From: Microbacterium sp. Leaf151
GTDB lineage: Bacteria > Actinomycetota > Actinomycetes > Actinomycetales > Microbacteriaceae
Assembly: GCF_001424225.1 (NCBI RefSeq)
Contig: NZ_LMOR01000004.1
Location: forward strand, 186,001-250,000
DNA: 64,000 nucleotides
Reading direction: 5' to 3'
Each line of letters starts with the position of its first letter. Within the stretch, counting starts at the first letter, position 1. The position numbers and the translations under genes are program-made. Below, one piece after another: positions 7,561 through 18,248 of the stretch. The notes beneath the pieces are model-generated. The model was not told the origin of the DNA and made no database searches. It saw nothing but the letters and a program-made list of their open reading frames with translations.

Positions 7561-9453
7561 ATGGCAGACACCCTCCCCTACGGTTCCTGGCCCTCGCCGA
7601 TCACCCCCGAATCGGTGGCGCAGTCGACCCCGCGCGTAGACGGTGCGCGGATGGTGAGCGACGAGGTGTGGTGGGGCGAGTCCGTCCCCACCGAGGCCGG
7701 GAGGGTCGCGGTGAAGCGTCGCCGCGCCGACGGGTCCGTCGAGACCGTCCTCCCCGCTCCCGCCAATGCCCGTTCCGCGGTCCACGAGTACGGTGGCGGC
7801 GCGTGGACCGCGTCCGACGAGGGCGAGCTCTACTACGTCGAGAAGACCGACCAGCGGGTCTACGCCCTGCGGCCGGGGGGCGGGGCGCGAGCCCTCACCC
7901 CGTCCGACGACACCGTGCGCCACGGCGGCCTGCTGTTCGAGCACGGCACCCTCCTGGCCGTGCGCGAGACGCACGGCGCCGAGCGCGTCCCGACGCGCGC
8001 CATCGTCCGCATCGCCACCGACGGTTCCGGAGCCGTCGACGTGCTCGCCGAGGGCAGCGACTTCCTCGCGCAGCCCGCCCTCAGCCCCGACGGCACCCGA
8101 CTCGCGTGGATCGCGTGGAACCACCCCGACATGCCCTGGGACGCCACGATCCTGCGCGTCGCCGACCTCGCATCCGGAGAGGTGCACGACCTCGCGGGTG
8201 GCGACGAACGCGCGCCCCTCCAGCCCGTGTGGCTCGCCGATGACGAACTGCTGTACGCCGACGATCCGGGCGGCCGGTGGAACCTGTTCCGCCGTCCCCT
8301 CGACGGCGACGCGCAGCCCGTCGCGCCGGCGGACGCCGACACCGGCGGCGGACTGTGGGTACTGGGCACGAGATGGTTCGGTGCGGCGGCCGACGGCCGC
8401 ATCGTCGCCGTACGAACCGACGGCGCTGACGAGATCGTCGAGATCGCGCCGTCGGGCGTCCGGCCGCTCGATGTCCCCGTGGTGGCCGGTGCCGCCGTCG
8501 ACGATGCGCGAGGCAATAGGGTACTGATCTCGGGCGCCGACGCCGCGGGTCGCTCCGGCCTGTGGCTGGTCGACCTCGACTCCGGCGTCGTCGACCTCGT
8601 GACAGGGGGCTCCGGCTCCTGGGGAGACGAGTGGATGCCGTCGGCGCGCGCCCTCGAGACGGAGGGGCCGCACGGCCCGGTGCACGCCTTCGCCTACGCA
8701 CCCACGCATCCCGCCGTCACGGCGCCCGCGGACGAGCGTCCGCCCTACGTCGTGCTCGTGCACGGCGGCCCGACCTCCCATGTCGGCCCCGCGCCGTCCG
8801 CGAAGACGGCGTTCTTCACCAGCCGCGGCATCGGCGTGCTCGACGTCAACTACGGGGGCTCCACCGGATACGGGCGCGCCTACCGCGAGCGACTGAAGGG
8901 CCAGTGGGGCGTGGTCGACGTCGATGACGTCGCCGCAGCGGCATCCGCCCTCGCCGCGGCGGGTCTCGCCGATCCCGAGCGTCTCGCCATCGCGGGCGGC
9001 TCCGCGGGCGGATGGACCGTGCTGGCCGCCGTCACCCGCACCGATGTCTTCTCGGCGGGCATCTCCCGTTACGGCGTCGGCGACGCCCGCGCCCTGGCCG
9101 AAGACACCCACGACTTCGAGGCGCGCTACCTCGACGGTCTCATCGGACCGCTCCCCGAGGCAGAACAGGTGTACATCGACCGGTCGCCGCTCAGCCGTCC
9201 CGAGCGGTTCCGCGTGCCCCTGCTGATCCTGCAGGGCACGGAAGACCGGGTCGTGCCGCCGTCGCAGGCCGAGGCGATCCGCAACGCCCTGTCCGCGCAC
9301 GGAGTCCCTCACGCCTATGTGCTGTACGAGGGAGAAGGCCACGGCTTCCGCCGTGCCGAGACGGTCATCGACTCGCTCCGTCGCGAACTCGGATTCCTGG
9401 GTGCGGTGTTCGGCTTCGAGACCCCGGGGGTGCCGAGCCTCGAGCTCGACTGA
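7561..9453 (+). CDS. S9 family peptidase (prolyl oligopeptidase / acylaminoacyl-peptidase type)
   Basis: This 630-aa soluble protein has no signal peptide. The first two thirds read as a beta-propeller (LSPDGTRLAWIAWNHPDMPW, DDELLYADDPGGRWNLFRRP). The C-terminal alpha/beta-hydrolase domain begins near YVVLVHGGPTSHVG and has DVNYGGSTGYGRAYRERLKG. The triad is S481 in GGSAGGW, D562 in GTEDRVV and H594 in GEGHGF. It probably trims short peptides in the cytoplasm. ATG 7561 is chosen because a -10 TAGGGT lies seven bases upstream; an in-frame GTG ten codons earlier would cross the promoter. Substrate is unknown. Confidence 0.9.
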   Translation: MADTLPYGSWPSPITPESVAQSTPRVDGARMVSDEVWWGESVPTEAGRVAVKRRRADGSVETVLPAPANARSAVHEYGGGAWTASDEGELYYVEKTDQRVYALRPGGGARALTPSDDTVRHGGLLFEHGTLLAVRETHGAERVPTRAIVRIATDGSGAVDVLAEGSDFLAQPALSPDGTRLAWIAWNHPDMPWDATILRVADLASGEVHDLAGGDERAPLQPVWLADDELLYADDPGGRWNLFRRPLDGDAQPVAPADADTGGGLWVLGTRWFGAAADGRIVAVRTDGADEIVEIAPSGVRPLDVPVVAGAAVDDARGNRVLISGADAAGRSGLWLVDLDSGVVDLVTGGSGSWGDEWMPSARALETEGPHGPVHAFAYAPTHPAVTAPADERPPYVVLVHGGPTSHVGPAPSAKTAFFTSRGIGVLDVNYGGSTGYGRAYRERLKGQWGVVDVDDVAAAASALAAAGLADPERLAIAGGSAGGWTVLAAVTRTDVFSAGISRYGVGDARALAEDTHDFEARYLDGLIGPLPEAEQVYIDRSPLSRPERFRVPLLILQGTEDRVVPPSQAEAIRNALSAHGVPHAYVLYEGEGHGFRRAETVIDSLRRELGFLGAVFGFETPGVPSLELD

Positions 9454-9556
9454 TCTCCCCCGACCGCGGGAGGGCGGCCCGGTGAAGCGGTCTCCGCCGA
9501 GCCGTGCCGTCTTTCACTGTGCGACGAAGATGCCGATCGGCAGCCGCACACGACCG

Positions 9557-9595
9557 CGAAGAACCCCGCCGAACACTCGTCGGCGGGGTTCTTCG
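9557..9595. terminator. 16-bp perfect hairpin, bidirectional terminator
   Basis: CGAAGAACCCCGCCGA at 9557-9572 pairs perfectly with 9580-9595, with a seven-base loop. It sits between the convergent S9 peptidase and hflX, eight bases after the hflX stop. Confidence 0.85.
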
Positions 9596-9602
9596 TCGCC
9601 AA

Positions 9603-11120
9603 TCAGGCCGCGAACGGCTCCAACTCCGCCGCGAGGCGGGCGCCCACGTGGGCGTGCAGGAACGTTCCGGTCTCGCGGTGCTCCTGCGCCAGGATCAGCC
9701 CGCTCTCGTGGACGGCCGACACCAGGTCGCCGCGGTCGTACGGAACGACCGCCTGCACCTCGACCGCCGGCAACGGCAGCGCCTCTTCGATCGCGGCGCG
9801 CAGCTCCTCGATACCCTCACCGGTGCGCGAGGACACGAACTTCGCCTTCGGCGCGAGTCCGCGCAGCACGAGCCGGTCGTCATCCGTGACGAGATCGGCC
9901 TTGTTGAAGACGACGATCTCCTGACCGAAGTTCGCATCGACGTCGCCCATCACGTCGCGCACCGTCATCAGCTGCGCGGCCGGGTCGGGGTGCGAGGCGT
10001 CGACGACGTGCAGGATGACGTCGGCGTCGCCGACCTCCTCCAGGGTCGAGCGGAAGGCCTCGACCAGCTGGTGCGGAAGGTTGCGCACGAAGCCCACCGT
10101 GTCGGTCAGCGTGTAGACGCGACCGTCGCTCGTCTCCGAACGCCGGACCGTGGCATCCAGGGTCGCGAACAGGGCGTTCTCGACCAGCACACCGGCACTG
10201 GTGAGCCGGTTCAGCAGACTCGACTTCCCGGCGTTGGTGTAGCCGGCGATCGCGACCGAGGGGATGGTGTGACGCTTGCGTTCGGCGCGTTTCGCCTCAC
10301 GGGCGGGGGCGAAGTCGCGCAGCTGTTTGCGCAGCAGGGCCATCTTCGTGCGGATGCGGCGACGGTCGAGCTCGATCTTCGTCTCACCGGGGCCGCGCGA
10401 GCCCATTCCCGCACCGCCCGCACCGACCTGGCCACCGGCCTGACGCGACATCGAGTCACCCCAGCCGCGCAGACGCGGGAGGAGGTACTCGAGCTGTGCC
10501 AGCTCGACCTGGGCTTTGCCCTCGCGGCTCTTGGCGTGCTGGCTGAAGATGTCGAGGATGACCGTCGTGCGGTCGATCACCTTCACCTTCACCACGTCTT
10601 CGAGCGCACGGCGCTGGCTGGGTGCCAGTTCGGTATCGGCGATGACGGTGTCGGCACCGACGGCGGCGACGATGTCGCGCAGCTCCGCCGCCTTGCCCCG
10701 ACCGACGTAGGTCGCCGGATCCGGGTGCGGGCGCCGCTGCAGCACGCCGTCGAGCACGACGGCACCGGCCGTCTCGGCCAGCGCCGACAGCTCGCGCAGC
10801 GAGTTCTCGGCATCCGCCTGCTCGCCCTGCGGGTGCACGCCGACGAGGACGACGTTCTCGAGGCGCAACTGGCGGTACTCGACCTCGGTGACGTCTTCGA
10901 GCTCGGTGGAGAGTCCGGCGACGCGGCGGAGCGCGGCGCGCTCCTCGCGGTCCCACTGGTCGCCGTCGGCGTCGCCGCCGTAGGCGGTGGTGGCATCTTG
11001 GAGCGCCTGCGCTGCACCGAAGACCCGGACCCCGCGGTGCGCTTCGGCGCGCGAGAGCACGCGGTCCACCGGGTCGACCGGCGACGCGTCGATGCTCGGG
11101 GGTGTGGTCTGTTCGGTCAT
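9603..11120 (-). CDS. hflX: Ribosome-associated GTPase HflX
   Basis: This 505-aa protein has the HflX N-terminal domain with the glycine-rich segment QAGGQVGAGGAGMGSRGPGE (about residues 228-247), a coiled-coil linker rich in Arg/Lys, then the G domain: G1 GYTNAGKSS, G3 DTVGFVRNLP, G4 FNKAD. The motif SEQ YVGRGKAAELR is in the N-terminal domain. HflX splits stalled 70S ribosomes and binds the 50S subunit. It is a single gene between the terminator at 9557-9595 and the divergent methyltransferase. Its N-terminal 70 residues are variable, so the exact start is less sure than the family. Confidence 0.95.
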   Translation of the reverse strand: MTEQTTPPSIDASPVDPVDRVLSRAEAHRGVRVFGAAQALQDATTAYGGDADGDQWDREERAALRRVAGLSTELEDVTEVEYRQLRLENVVLVGVHPQGEQADAENSLRELSALAETAGAVVLDGVLQRRPHPDPATYVGRGKAAELRDIVAAVGADTVIADTELAPSQRRALEDVVKVKVIDRTTVILDIFSQHAKSREGKAQVELAQLEYLLPRLRGWGDSMSRQAGGQVGAGGAGMGSRGPGETKIELDRRRIRTKMALLRKQLRDFAPAREAKRAERKRHTIPSVAIAGYTNAGKSSLLNRLTSAGVLVENALFATLDATVRRSETSDGRVYTLTDTVGFVRNLPHQLVEAFRSTLEEVGDADVILHVVDASHPDPAAQLMTVRDVMGDVDANFGQEIVVFNKADLVTDDDRLVLRGLAPKAKFVSSRTGEGIEELRAAIEEALPLPAVEVQAVVPYDRGDLVSAVHESGLILAQEHRETGTFLHAHVGARLAAELEPFAA

Positions 11121-11208
11121 GTGTTCCTTTCGGCCGCGGGCCTGGCCGCGGTGGATATCTCGGTGTTCTGGAACTTTATCCGTCCCGACGCCCGAGGGGT
11201 CGGTCGGA

Positions 11209-11214
11209 TATCCT
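11209..11214 (+). promoter_or_regulatory. -10 hexamer TATCCT, leaderless type
   Basis: TATCCT lies six bases before the ATG at 11221, with no Shine-Dalgarno between. Confidence 0.45.
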
Positions 11215-11220
11215 GGCGTG

Positions 11221-11865
11221 ATGGGGAGCGAGCACTACTTCAGCGCATCGCCGTCGAGTCCCGAACAGCTCCGCCGCATCAGCGTGACGCTCGCCGGTCG
11301 TGAGCTCGAGGTGGTCACGGCGGGCGGCGTCTTCAGCCCCGACCACGTGGATGCCGGGACCTCGGTGCTGCTCGCCAACACCCCTCCCCCTCCCGCCGGT
11401 GGGCACTTCCTCGACCTGGGGTGCGGGTGGGGTCCGATCTCGATGTCGCTGGCGCTCGCCTCACCGCACGCGACCGTCTGGGCGGTCGACGTCAACGAAC
11501 GGGCTCTCGATCTCGTGAGGCGCAACGCGCAGTCGCATGGCCTCTCGAACATCAACGCCGTGCGCCCCGAGGATGTTCCCGACGACGTGTCGTTTCGCAC
11601 CATCCGCTCCAACCCTCCGATCCGCGTGGGCAAGAACGAGCTGCACGGGATGCTGCAGCACTGGATCCCGCGCATGACGGAGCGTTCCGACGGGTGGTTC
11701 GTCGTTCAGCGCAACCTCGGTTCGGATTCGCTGCAGCGGTGGCTCGCGGCGACCTTCATCGACGGCTACAGCGTGCAACGGGCCGCGACCGGCCGCGGGT
11801 TCCGCGTGATCCGGGTGCGCCGCCACGGCTCGCCGCCGAGCGAGCCCATCGACATCGTCAGCTGA
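11221..11865 (+). CDS. RsmC-like class I SAM methyltransferase
   Basis: This 214-aa protein starts MGSEHYFSASPSSPEQLRRI. SAM-binding motif I is FLDLGCGWGPISMSLALASP (about 62-81) and the acidic loop is VWAVDVNERAL. The target-amine motif is RSNPPIRVG, like the NPP[FI] motif of RsmC/RlmG guanine-N2 methyltransferases that act on rRNA. The length matches the single-domain MTS (methyltransferase small) family. It is divergent from hflX and the -10 TATCCT sits six bases before the ATG. The exact rRNA position is not predictable. Confidence 0.85.
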   Translation: MGSEHYFSASPSSPEQLRRISVTLAGRELEVVTAGGVFSPDHVDAGTSVLLANTPPPPAGGHFLDLGCGWGPISMSLALASPHATVWAVDVNERALDLVRRNAQSHGLSNINAVRPEDVPDDVSFRTIRSNPPIRVGKNELHGMLQHWIPRMTERSDGWFVVQRNLGSDSLQRWLAATFIDGYSVQRAATGRGFRVIRVRRHGSPPSEPIDIVS

Positions 11866-11990
11866 GCCGCGCGCCGCGCCGCGCCGATGGATGCCGTGAG
11901 CACACGTACCGCGCGATGTCACTCGATCGAGGCGGCACGTTCTGTGCGTGGTCGCGCCGGTCGTGTCACTTCGAGCCACGTGCCCGTGGG

Positions 11991-12845
11991 TCAGGCGAGC
12001 GCGACCTCGCCGGTGAACACCAGAGACGCGGGACCCGAGAGGAACACCCGCCCGCCGGACACGCGCACACCCAGCGTGCCGCCCGGGGTGTCGACCACCC
12101 AGTGGTCGGGGGCTGCCGGACCCGCCCAGTGCCGCACGGCGAGCGCGGCCGCAGCCACGCCGGTGCCGCAACTCAGTGTCTCTCCGACACCGCGCTCGAA
12201 CACCCGCAGGCGGATCGCACCGACGCCGTCGCGCACGAGCGGATCGGCCGGCACGACGAACTCCACGTTCGCGCCGTGCCGCGGAGCGGGATCGAGAACC
12301 GGCTGATACGCGAGATCGAGACCGTCGAGTTCGGCGTCGGACGACAGGGCGACGACCACGTGCGGGTTGCCCACGTCGATGCCGACGCCCGGGCGTGCCA
12401 CCGACAGTCCCTTCGCACGGACGAGGGTCTCATCGGCATCCACCTCGAAGGCCCCGAGGTCGACCTCGAAACCGCGGTCGCTGCGCGTGAGCGTCTTGAC
12501 CCCTGCGCGGGTGCCGATGCGTAAGCCCTCGTCGATGGACGCGAGGCCGGTGTCGGTGAGATAGCGCGCGAAGACGCGGGTGCCGTTGCCGCACATCTCG
12601 GCGATCGACCCGTCGGCGTTGCGGTAGTCCATGAACCACTCGGCGCCGGATGCCGCGGCATCCGCGCCCTCGACGATCGCCGTCGTGCGGACGACCCGCA
12701 GCAATCCGTCGGCGCCGATGCCGAAGTGACGGTCGCACAGCACCGCGACCTGCGCGTCGGAGAGGTCGAGTTCGCCGTCGGGATCGGCCACCACCACGAA
12801 GTCGTTGCCGGTGCCGTGGCCCTTGGTGAACGGGAGAGTCGCCAT
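11991..12845 (-). CDS. dapF: Diaminopimelate epimerase
   Basis: This 284-aa protein starts [14 protein letters not shown]. The two catalytic cysteines are C85 in AEMCGNGTR and C226 in LSCGTGV; substrate-contact motifs GIGADGLL and GNPHVVV are present. It converts LL-DAP to meso-DAP for lysine and cell-wall synthesis, with dapA and dapB further along this window. It lies 83 bases from miaA on the same strand and ends 125 bases from the convergent methyltransferase. A complete, ordinary family member. Confidence 0.96.
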   Translation of the reverse strand: MATLPFTKGHGTGNDFVVVADPDGELDLSDAQVAVLCDRHFGIGADGLLRVVRTTAIVEGADAAASGAEWFMDYRNADGSIAEMCGNGTRVFARYLTDTGLASIDEGLRIGTRAGVKTLTRSDRGFEVDLGAFEVDADETLVRAKGLSVARPGVGIDVGNPHVVVALSSDAELDGLDLAYQPVLDPAPRHGANVEFVVPADPLVRDGVGAIRLRVFERGVGETLSCGTGVAAAALAVRHWAGPAAPDHWVVDTPGGTLGVRVSGGRVFLSGPASLVFTGEVALA

Positions 12846-12928
12846 GCGTCCAGTCTACGGAGCGAGCTGCACCCACCCGGCGATCAGTCGTCCCGCAGCG
12901 ATCGACGAAGACCCCTCCCGCCCACCCG

Positions 12929-13858
12929 TCACGCGCGCTCCCCCGTGTCGGATACCAGGCTCTCAGCGCTCACGCGGCGCGCGTCGACCCACACGGCTCG
13001 GGCGTAACGCCGGAACCACGACACCTGGCGGCGCGCATAGCGACGGGTGAGCGCCTGGGTCTCGGCGACGGCGTCCTCGCGCGTGAGCTCGCCGCGAAGC
13101 TGCCCGAGGGCCTGCGCGTAGCCGATCGCCCGCCCGGCGGTCGCGCCCCGCTCGAGGCCTTCCGCGCGCAACGCCCGCACCTCGTCGACGAGGCCCTGCT
13201 CCCACATGCGCTCGACACGTGCGTCGAGCATCGGCACCAGTTCGTCTCGATCGATCGCGGTGGCGACGATGCGCGTGTGCGGATGCCAGAACTCCGGCGC
13301 ATCCGGAAGCGCACCGCCGTGCGTCTCGCCGCCCTGCGCCAGAACCTCCAGGGCCCGCACCACACGGCGTCCGTTGCGTGGGTCGATGCGACCGGCCGCG
13401 ACCGGGTCGGCCGCGCGCAGTCGCGCGTAGAGTGCACCCGCCCCCGCGGCCTCCAGCTCCGCCTCCAGCCGTGCGCGCAGCGCCTCGTCGCGCGGGGGGA
13501 AGCGGAAGTCCCACAGCACGCTCGAGACGTACAGGCCCGACCCCCCGACGAGGATGGCGTCCGCACCACGGTCGTGGATGTCGCCGATGACCGTGCGGGC
13601 GGCATCCTGGTACCAGGCGACCGCGGCCTCATCGGTCACGGCGAGCGCATCGAAGAGGTGGTGCGGGATGCCACGGCGCTCGGCGAGCGGGATCTTGGCG
13701 GTGCCGATGTCCATACCGCGGTACAGCTGCATCGCATCGGCGTTGACGATCTCGGCGCGGCGTCCACGGGCGGCCAGCGCGTCGGCGAGGTCGAGCGAGA
13801 GGCCGGTCTTGCCGGTCCCCGTCGCACCGACGACCGCCCAGAGGACCGGCGCGGTCAC
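12929..13858 (-). CDS. miaA: tRNA dimethylallyltransferase MiaA
   Basis: From GTG 13858 this is a 309-aa protein ([20 protein letters not shown]). The P-loop is [28 protein letters not shown] and PHHLFD follow, with GGSGLYV for substrate binding and the C-terminal [13 protein letters not shown]. It prenylates A37 of tRNAs that read U-starting codons. GTG is chosen because it overlaps the miaB stop (GTGA) and begins just before the P-loop strand; a 27-residue Arg-rich upstream extension lies inside miaB and is not used. It acts with MiaB on the same nucleotide. Confidence 0.95.
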   Translation of the reverse strand: MTAPVLWAVVGATGTGKTGLSLDLADALAARGRRAEIVNADAMQLYRGMDIGTAKIPLAERRGIPHHLFDALAVTDEAAVAWYQDAARTVIGDIHDRGADAILVGGSGLYVSSVLWDFRFPPRDEALRARLEAELEAAGAGALYARLRAADPVAAGRIDPRNGRRVVRALEVLAQGGETHGGALPDAPEFWHPHTRIVATAIDRDELVPMLDARVERMWEQGLVDEVRALRAEGLERGATAGRAIGYAQALGQLRGELTREDAVAETQALTRRYARRQVSWFRRYARAVWVDARRVSAESLVSDTGERA

Positions 13859-15402
13859 ACGCCGACGCGGAGGGTGGGAAGACCCAACGACACTGCGCGC
13901 GGCGCGTCGCTCTCGCCGGCGGGCGCGGGCACGCCGCACGACTCGGCCTGCGAGCGGTCCCAGGCGTCTCCCGCACGCGTGCGACGGATCCGCAGAGGCG
14001 CGCCGTCGGGCGAGTCGGCGAGCAGGTGGAAGGGTGCCGCATGCGTGACCGTCGCCGAGACCACGTCACCTGGCCGCGGCACGGGTGAGCCGGCGGGCAC
14101 CTCGACGTGCACGAGCCGGTTGTCTTCGGCGCGGCCGGTGAGGCGGTGCGTCTCGGCGTCCTTCTTGCCCTCGCCGGCCGAGATGAGCACGTCGAGGGTG
14201 CGACCGAGCTGCTTACGGTTCTCTTCTGCGGCGATCCGGTCCTGCAGGGCGGTGAGCCGCTCGTAGCGTTCCTGCACGACGGCCTTCGGCACCTGGTCGG
14301 CCATCGTCGCCGCCGGAGTGCCCTCGCGGATGGAGTACTGGAACGTGAAGGCGCTCGAGAAGCGAGAGGCTTCCACCACGCGCAGGGTCTCCTGGAAGTC
14401 TTCCTCGGTCTCGCCGGGGAAGCCGACGATGATGTCGGTCGTGATCGCCGCGTAGGGGATGCGCTCGCGCACACGGTCCAGGATGCCGAGGAACTTCTCG
14501 CTCCGGTACGACCGGCGCATCGCCTTGAGGATGCGGTCGGAGCCGGACTGCAGCGGCATGTGCAGCTGCGGCATGACGGACGGAGTCTCAGCCATTGCGG
14601 CGATGACGTCGTCGGTGAAGGCTGCGGGGTGGGGACTCGTGAACCGGATGCGCTCGAGACCCTCGATCTCACCCGCGGCGCGCAGCAGCTTGCCGAACGC
14701 GAGACGGTCGCCGAACTCGACGCCGTACGAGTTCACGTTCTGCCCGAGCAGCGTGACCTCGATCGCACCGTCGTCGACGAGCAGCCGGATCTCGTTGAGG
14801 ATGTCGCCCGGGCGGCGATCTTTCTCTTTGCCGCGCAGGCTCGGCACGATGCAGAACGTGCAGGTGTTGTTGCACCCCACCGAGATCGAGACCCAGCCGC
14901 TGTGGATCGAATCGCGCTTGGTCGGGAGGGTGGAGGGGAAGATCTCCAGCGACTCGAGGATCTCGAGCTCGGCCTCGCCGTTGTGCCGCGCGCGTTCGAG
15001 CATGCCGGGCAGCGACCCCATGTTGTGCGTGCCGAAGACGACGTCGACCCACGGGGCCTTCTGCTGCACGGCATCCTTGTCCATCTGGGCGAGACATCCG
15101 CCGACGGCGATCTGCATGCCCGCGTGCGCGTCTTTTCTCGATTTCAGGTGACCGAGGGTGCCGTACAGCTTGCCCGCCGCGTTGTCGCGGACGGCGCACG
15201 TGTTGATGACGACGACGTCGGCCTCGACCCCGGCATCGGCGCGCACGTATCCCGCGCTCTCCAGTGAGCCGGAAAGACGCTCGGAATCGTGCACGTTCAT
15301 CTGGCACCCGAAGGTGCGGACTTCGTACGTGCGCGGGCCCTCCGCGCCCTGGGCTGCGGAGGACGGCTCGATCAGCGTCGGGGAGGAAACGGGGGTGGTC
15401 AT
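13855..15402 (-). CDS. miaB: tRNA-2-methylthio-N6-dimethylallyladenosine synthase MiaB
   Basis: This 515-aa radical-SAM methylthiotransferase has an N-terminal UPF0004 domain with cysteines in [22 protein letters not shown] and GGCLAQ, which bind one 4Fe-4S cluster. The radical-SAM motif CxxxCxxC is in [23 protein letters not shown] domain follows around residue 400. A roughly 45-residue Pro/Ala/Arg tail after the TRAM domain is longer than in E. coli and looks disordered. It adds the methylthio group to i6A37 after MiaA. The stop overlaps the miaA start (GTGA). Confidence 0.96.
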   Translation of the reverse strand: MTTPVSSPTLIEPSSAAQGAEGPRTYEVRTFGCQMNVHDSERLSGSLESAGYVRADAGVEADVVVINTCAVRDNAAGKLYGTLGHLKSRKDAHAGMQIAVGGCLAQMDKDAVQQKAPWVDVVFGTHNMGSLPGMLERARHNGEAELEILESLEIFPSTLPTKRDSIHSGWVSISVGCNNTCTFCIVPSLRGKEKDRRPGDILNEIRLLVDDGAIEVTLLGQNVNSYGVEFGDRLAFGKLLRAAGEIEGLERIRFTSPHPAAFTDDVIAAMAETPSVMPQLHMPLQSGSDRILKAMRRSYRSEKFLGILDRVRERIPYAAITTDIIVGFPGETEEDFQETLRVVEASRFSSAFTFQYSIREGTPAATMADQVPKAVVQERYERLTALQDRIAAEENRKQLGRTLDVLISAGEGKKDAETHRLTGRAEDNRLVHVEVPAGSPVPRPGDVVSATVTHAAPFHLLADSPDGAPLRIRRTRAGDAWDRSQAESCGVPAPAGESDAPRAVSLGLPTLRVGV

Positions 15403-15560
15403 GATGAGTGCAAGTCTAAGCGGCCCACTCCGGAGCCGCGCAGATCGCCAGGTCTCTGCCCGGGCCTCCTGTGGCGCGATCCGGGCAGAAGCGTGCGTGC
15501 GCTGGACGTCCCCCGCGCATCCGCGGCGCTAGCGTTTACCGACGAGTGCCAGGGGGGAGC

Positions 15561-18248
15561 ATGAACAGCGACCGGAGGAAGGTGCGCTCGGTGGAAGCGA
15601 TCGGCGCGGATCGGGATGCAGGGGCGTGGGCGGCGCGCGTCCTGGATGGAGCCTCGCTGGTCGTGGCGGGTCCCCGAGGGAGCGGCCGAAGCCATCTCTT
15701 GCGCGGGATCACCGCGGAGATCGCGCGCCTCGGCGGACGCGCCATCGTCCTGCACACCGCGTCGGCTCTCTCGCAACAGCCGTTCGGCGCAGTCGACGCC
15801 ACCGCCGACCCCGCGCTCGGGATGCTGCGGGCAGGCTCGGACGACCACACGGTCGCGGACGGCGTGCTCATCGTCGACGACATCGAGCTCCTCGACGCGG
15901 ATTCGGCACGGGCGATCGCTCGGTCCGTGGCAGCTCGGAGACTGACCGCGGTTCTCGCTCATCGCACCGCCCGCCCCCGGGATGTCGAGGCGCCCGACGA
16001 TGCGGGCGCGCGTCGCGGCCTGAGGGACCTCTGGGTCGAGGGACTGGCGCGACGCGTCGATCTCACCGAGCTGGACGACGAGGAGGCGTTCCGACTCATC
16101 GACGTCTTCCCCGACGCGCGACTCCTCGACAGCCCCACACGTGCGGCGCTCGTGTGGCGCGCAGACCGCTCGAGGGCGCTCCTGCGACGTCTCGTCCTGC
16201 ACGCCATCGCCGACGCGCGGGCCGGTCGCGATCCGCTGGAGGCGTTCCGCACGATCGCCCCTCACAGTCGACTCGCCGTCGCGCTCGAACGGCATGTGTC
16301 CGAGATGCCCACAGAAGATCTCGAGAGCCTTGCCGGCATCCGCCGTCTCGCTCATCTCGAGACGGCCGTGGCGACCCGGTTCTTCGAGGTCGACAGTCTC
16401 CACGCGCTCGTGGCGCGCGGACTCCTTCACGCGGACCCCTCGCCCGAGCGTCGTCTCACCGCGAACGACCTGATCTCTCAGGAGGCGCAACGCCGTCTGG
16501 GCGTCTCCCGAGTCGACGCCATCGTCGATGCTGCGGGTCGACGAATGCTCGCGGAGTCCGACGAGTGGTGGAGTTCCGCCGTCGCCGTCACGGTCGCGCA
16601 GCGCTGGCACCGTCTCGGGCCGGAACTCTCGGGCGAGACCGCCCATCCCCCGGCGGTCCGGGCACGCGTCGCCTTGGATGCCGCGCGTGAGGCGAATGAT
16701 CGTGGCGACGCCGCACACGCCGCCGCCTATGCGGCGCGGGGGCTGGGGTCGGCGGACGTTCCCGCGCTCCGACTCGAAGCCGAGCTCGCGGCCCGCGCTC
16801 GCGCCACGGTCGGCGTGGGCGAGACCGACGACGCTGGCGACGTCGAGATGCGTCGTCGGATGGCACGGGGCGACGCCTCGGATGAAGGGCACGACTGGCG
16901 TGGAGAAACCTCTCACGACCGGGCTCTCGCGGACTCCCGCGTCGATGATCTGCTCGCACAAGCATCGCGCGCAGGAGCGCGACTGGAGTGGACCGCCGCT
17001 GCCGAGGCCGCGGGACGTGCCGCGGCGGAGGTGTCGGCGGCACCGGCGGCACGCCTGCGCGCCCTCGTGGCGGCGGGCACGGCCGAGGCCATCGCCGGCT
17101 GCTGGCGGCGCGCGCGAGCTTGCTATCGCGCTGCGGAGCGCATGCTCGACGCGCGATACGTCGACGACGGGCTCCTTGCACGCGACCGGCTCACGGCTCT
17201 CATCTCGATGCTGGCGGGTCACCAGATCGCCGGAGCCGACGGAGCCGTCGTGCACGCCCGCCTCGAACGCGAGCTGGCGAGGACCGCGCGTGAGGGCGAC
17301 GGGGCGGAGCTGAGCCTGGCGGGCGCGGCGGCCGCGATCGCTTTCGCCGGAGCAGGGCGGGCCGTCGAGTCACGCCGTGAGTTGGCGTCGGCGATGTCGC
17401 GCACGCCGTCGGCCGTCGCCGATCTCGATACGACGATGATCGAATTGAGCGTCGCGGAGGAACTCGCCTTGGCCGGCAGGTTCGACGACGCTCGCGCGAT
17501 CGTCATGCGTCTGGACGACCGCGGCATCCCCCTGCTGCGTCGGAGCAGCCTCTACGTGCAGACGACCGTCCTCGCGGCGGAGGGACGCCACGACGCCGCT
17601 CGCGTCGCGGCACGCGGTGCGGCGGAGCTGACACGAGGACGCTCCGCGGCAGCCCTGCGCATCCGCGACCTTTTCCGACTCACCGCCTTGGGGGCCGCGA
17701 GCGAGGACGAAGTCGACGAGCTCGTCCAACTCGCCGCGACGACCGACCTGCCCCTCGCGGCCGAAGCGGTCCGTCGCGCGTCGGCGCGATCGACCGTCGA
17801 GGAGGCTCTCCCGGTCGACGAGCTCCGCCTGCATGCGCTGTGGTCGACTCGTGACGTGCGCCGACAACATTTCGACGCCGTGACCGACTTCCCTCGTCCG
17901 CCGGAGATCGATGCCGTGAGGGGCGAGCTGACCGCGCGCGAGCACGAGATCGCGTTGATGGCCGATGAGGGGCTCACGAACCGCGAGATCGCGACGCGGC
18001 TGTTCCTGTCGGTGCGAACGGTGGAGTCGCACATCTACCAGGCGCGCGCCAAAGTGGGGGCCGCCTCTCGCAGGGAGTTGGGGCGCATGGTGGCCGCGGA
18101 GGTCGAGCGGGAGCGGACGACGACCACGCAGTCGATAGCCGCGGCTGACGAGGGCGGCGACCAGCACGTCGGGTCCCCCGCTACCGAGCGTCTCACGGCG
18201 CTCCCCCACCAGCCGGGGGCGACGACACACCTCACTCGTCGGGCGTGA
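15561..18248 (+). CDS. LuxR-type regulator with N-terminal ATPase domain
   Basis: This 895-aa protein starts at ATG 15561 after AGGGGGGAG. Residues 37-44 form a degenerate Walker A (GPRGSGRS: the usual Lys is Arg), with a Walker B-like VLIVDDIELLD further on. A long Ala/Arg-rich helical middle resembles the TPR-like part of MalT/LAL regulators. The LuxR helix-turn-helix is residues 789-845 (ELTAREHEIALMADEGLTNR, EIATRLFLSVRTVESHIYQA). A 50-residue low-complexity tail ends in LTRRA, coded by a unit of the 44-bp array. It is divergent from miaB and convergent with recX. The ligand and targets are unknown; ATPase activity is doubtful because of the Arg. Confidence 0.85.
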   Translation: MNSDRRKVRSVEAIGADRDAGAWAARVLDGASLVVAGPRGSGRSHLLRGITAEIARLGGRAIVLHTASALSQQPFGAVDATADPALGMLRAGSDDHTVADGVLIVDDIELLDADSARAIARSVAARRLTAVLAHRTARPRDVEAPDDAGARRGLRDLWVEGLARRVDLTELDDEEAFRLIDVFPDARLLDSPTRAALVWRADRSRALLRRLVLHAIADARAGRDPLEAFRTIAPHSRLAVALERHVSEMPTEDLESLAGIRRLAHLETAVATRFFEVDSLHALVARGLLHADPSPERRLTANDLISQEAQRRLGVSRVDAIVDAAGRRMLAESDEWWSSAVAVTVAQRWHRLGPELSGETAHPPAVRARVALDAAREANDRGDAAHAAAYAARGLGSADVPALRLEAELAARARATVGVGETDDAGDVEMRRRMARGDASDEGHDWRGETSHDRALADSRVDDLLAQASRAGARLEWTAAAEAAGRAAAEVSAAPAARLRALVAAGTAEAIAGCWRRARACYRAAERMLDARYVDDGLLARDRLTALISMLAGHQIAGADGAVVHARLERELARTAREGDGAELSLAGAAAAIAFAGAGRAVESRRELASAMSRTPSAVADLDTTMIELSVAEELALAGRFDDARAIVMRLDDRGIPLLRRSSLYVQTTVLAAEGRHDAARVAARGAAELTRGRSAAALRIRDLFRLTALGAASEDEVDELVQLAATTDLPLAAEAVRRASARSTVEEALPVDELRLHALWSTRDVRRQHFDAVTDFPRPPEIDAVRGELTAREHEIALMADEGLTNREIATRLFLSVRTVESHIYQARAKVGAASRRELGRMVAAEVERERTTTTQSIAAADEGGDQHVGSPATERLTALPHQPGATTHLTRRA

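Noticed and set aside
6637..9342. A 901-codon open frame on the minus strand
   Set aside because: It runs antisense across lexA and the S9 peptidase, both clear genes with intact motifs.
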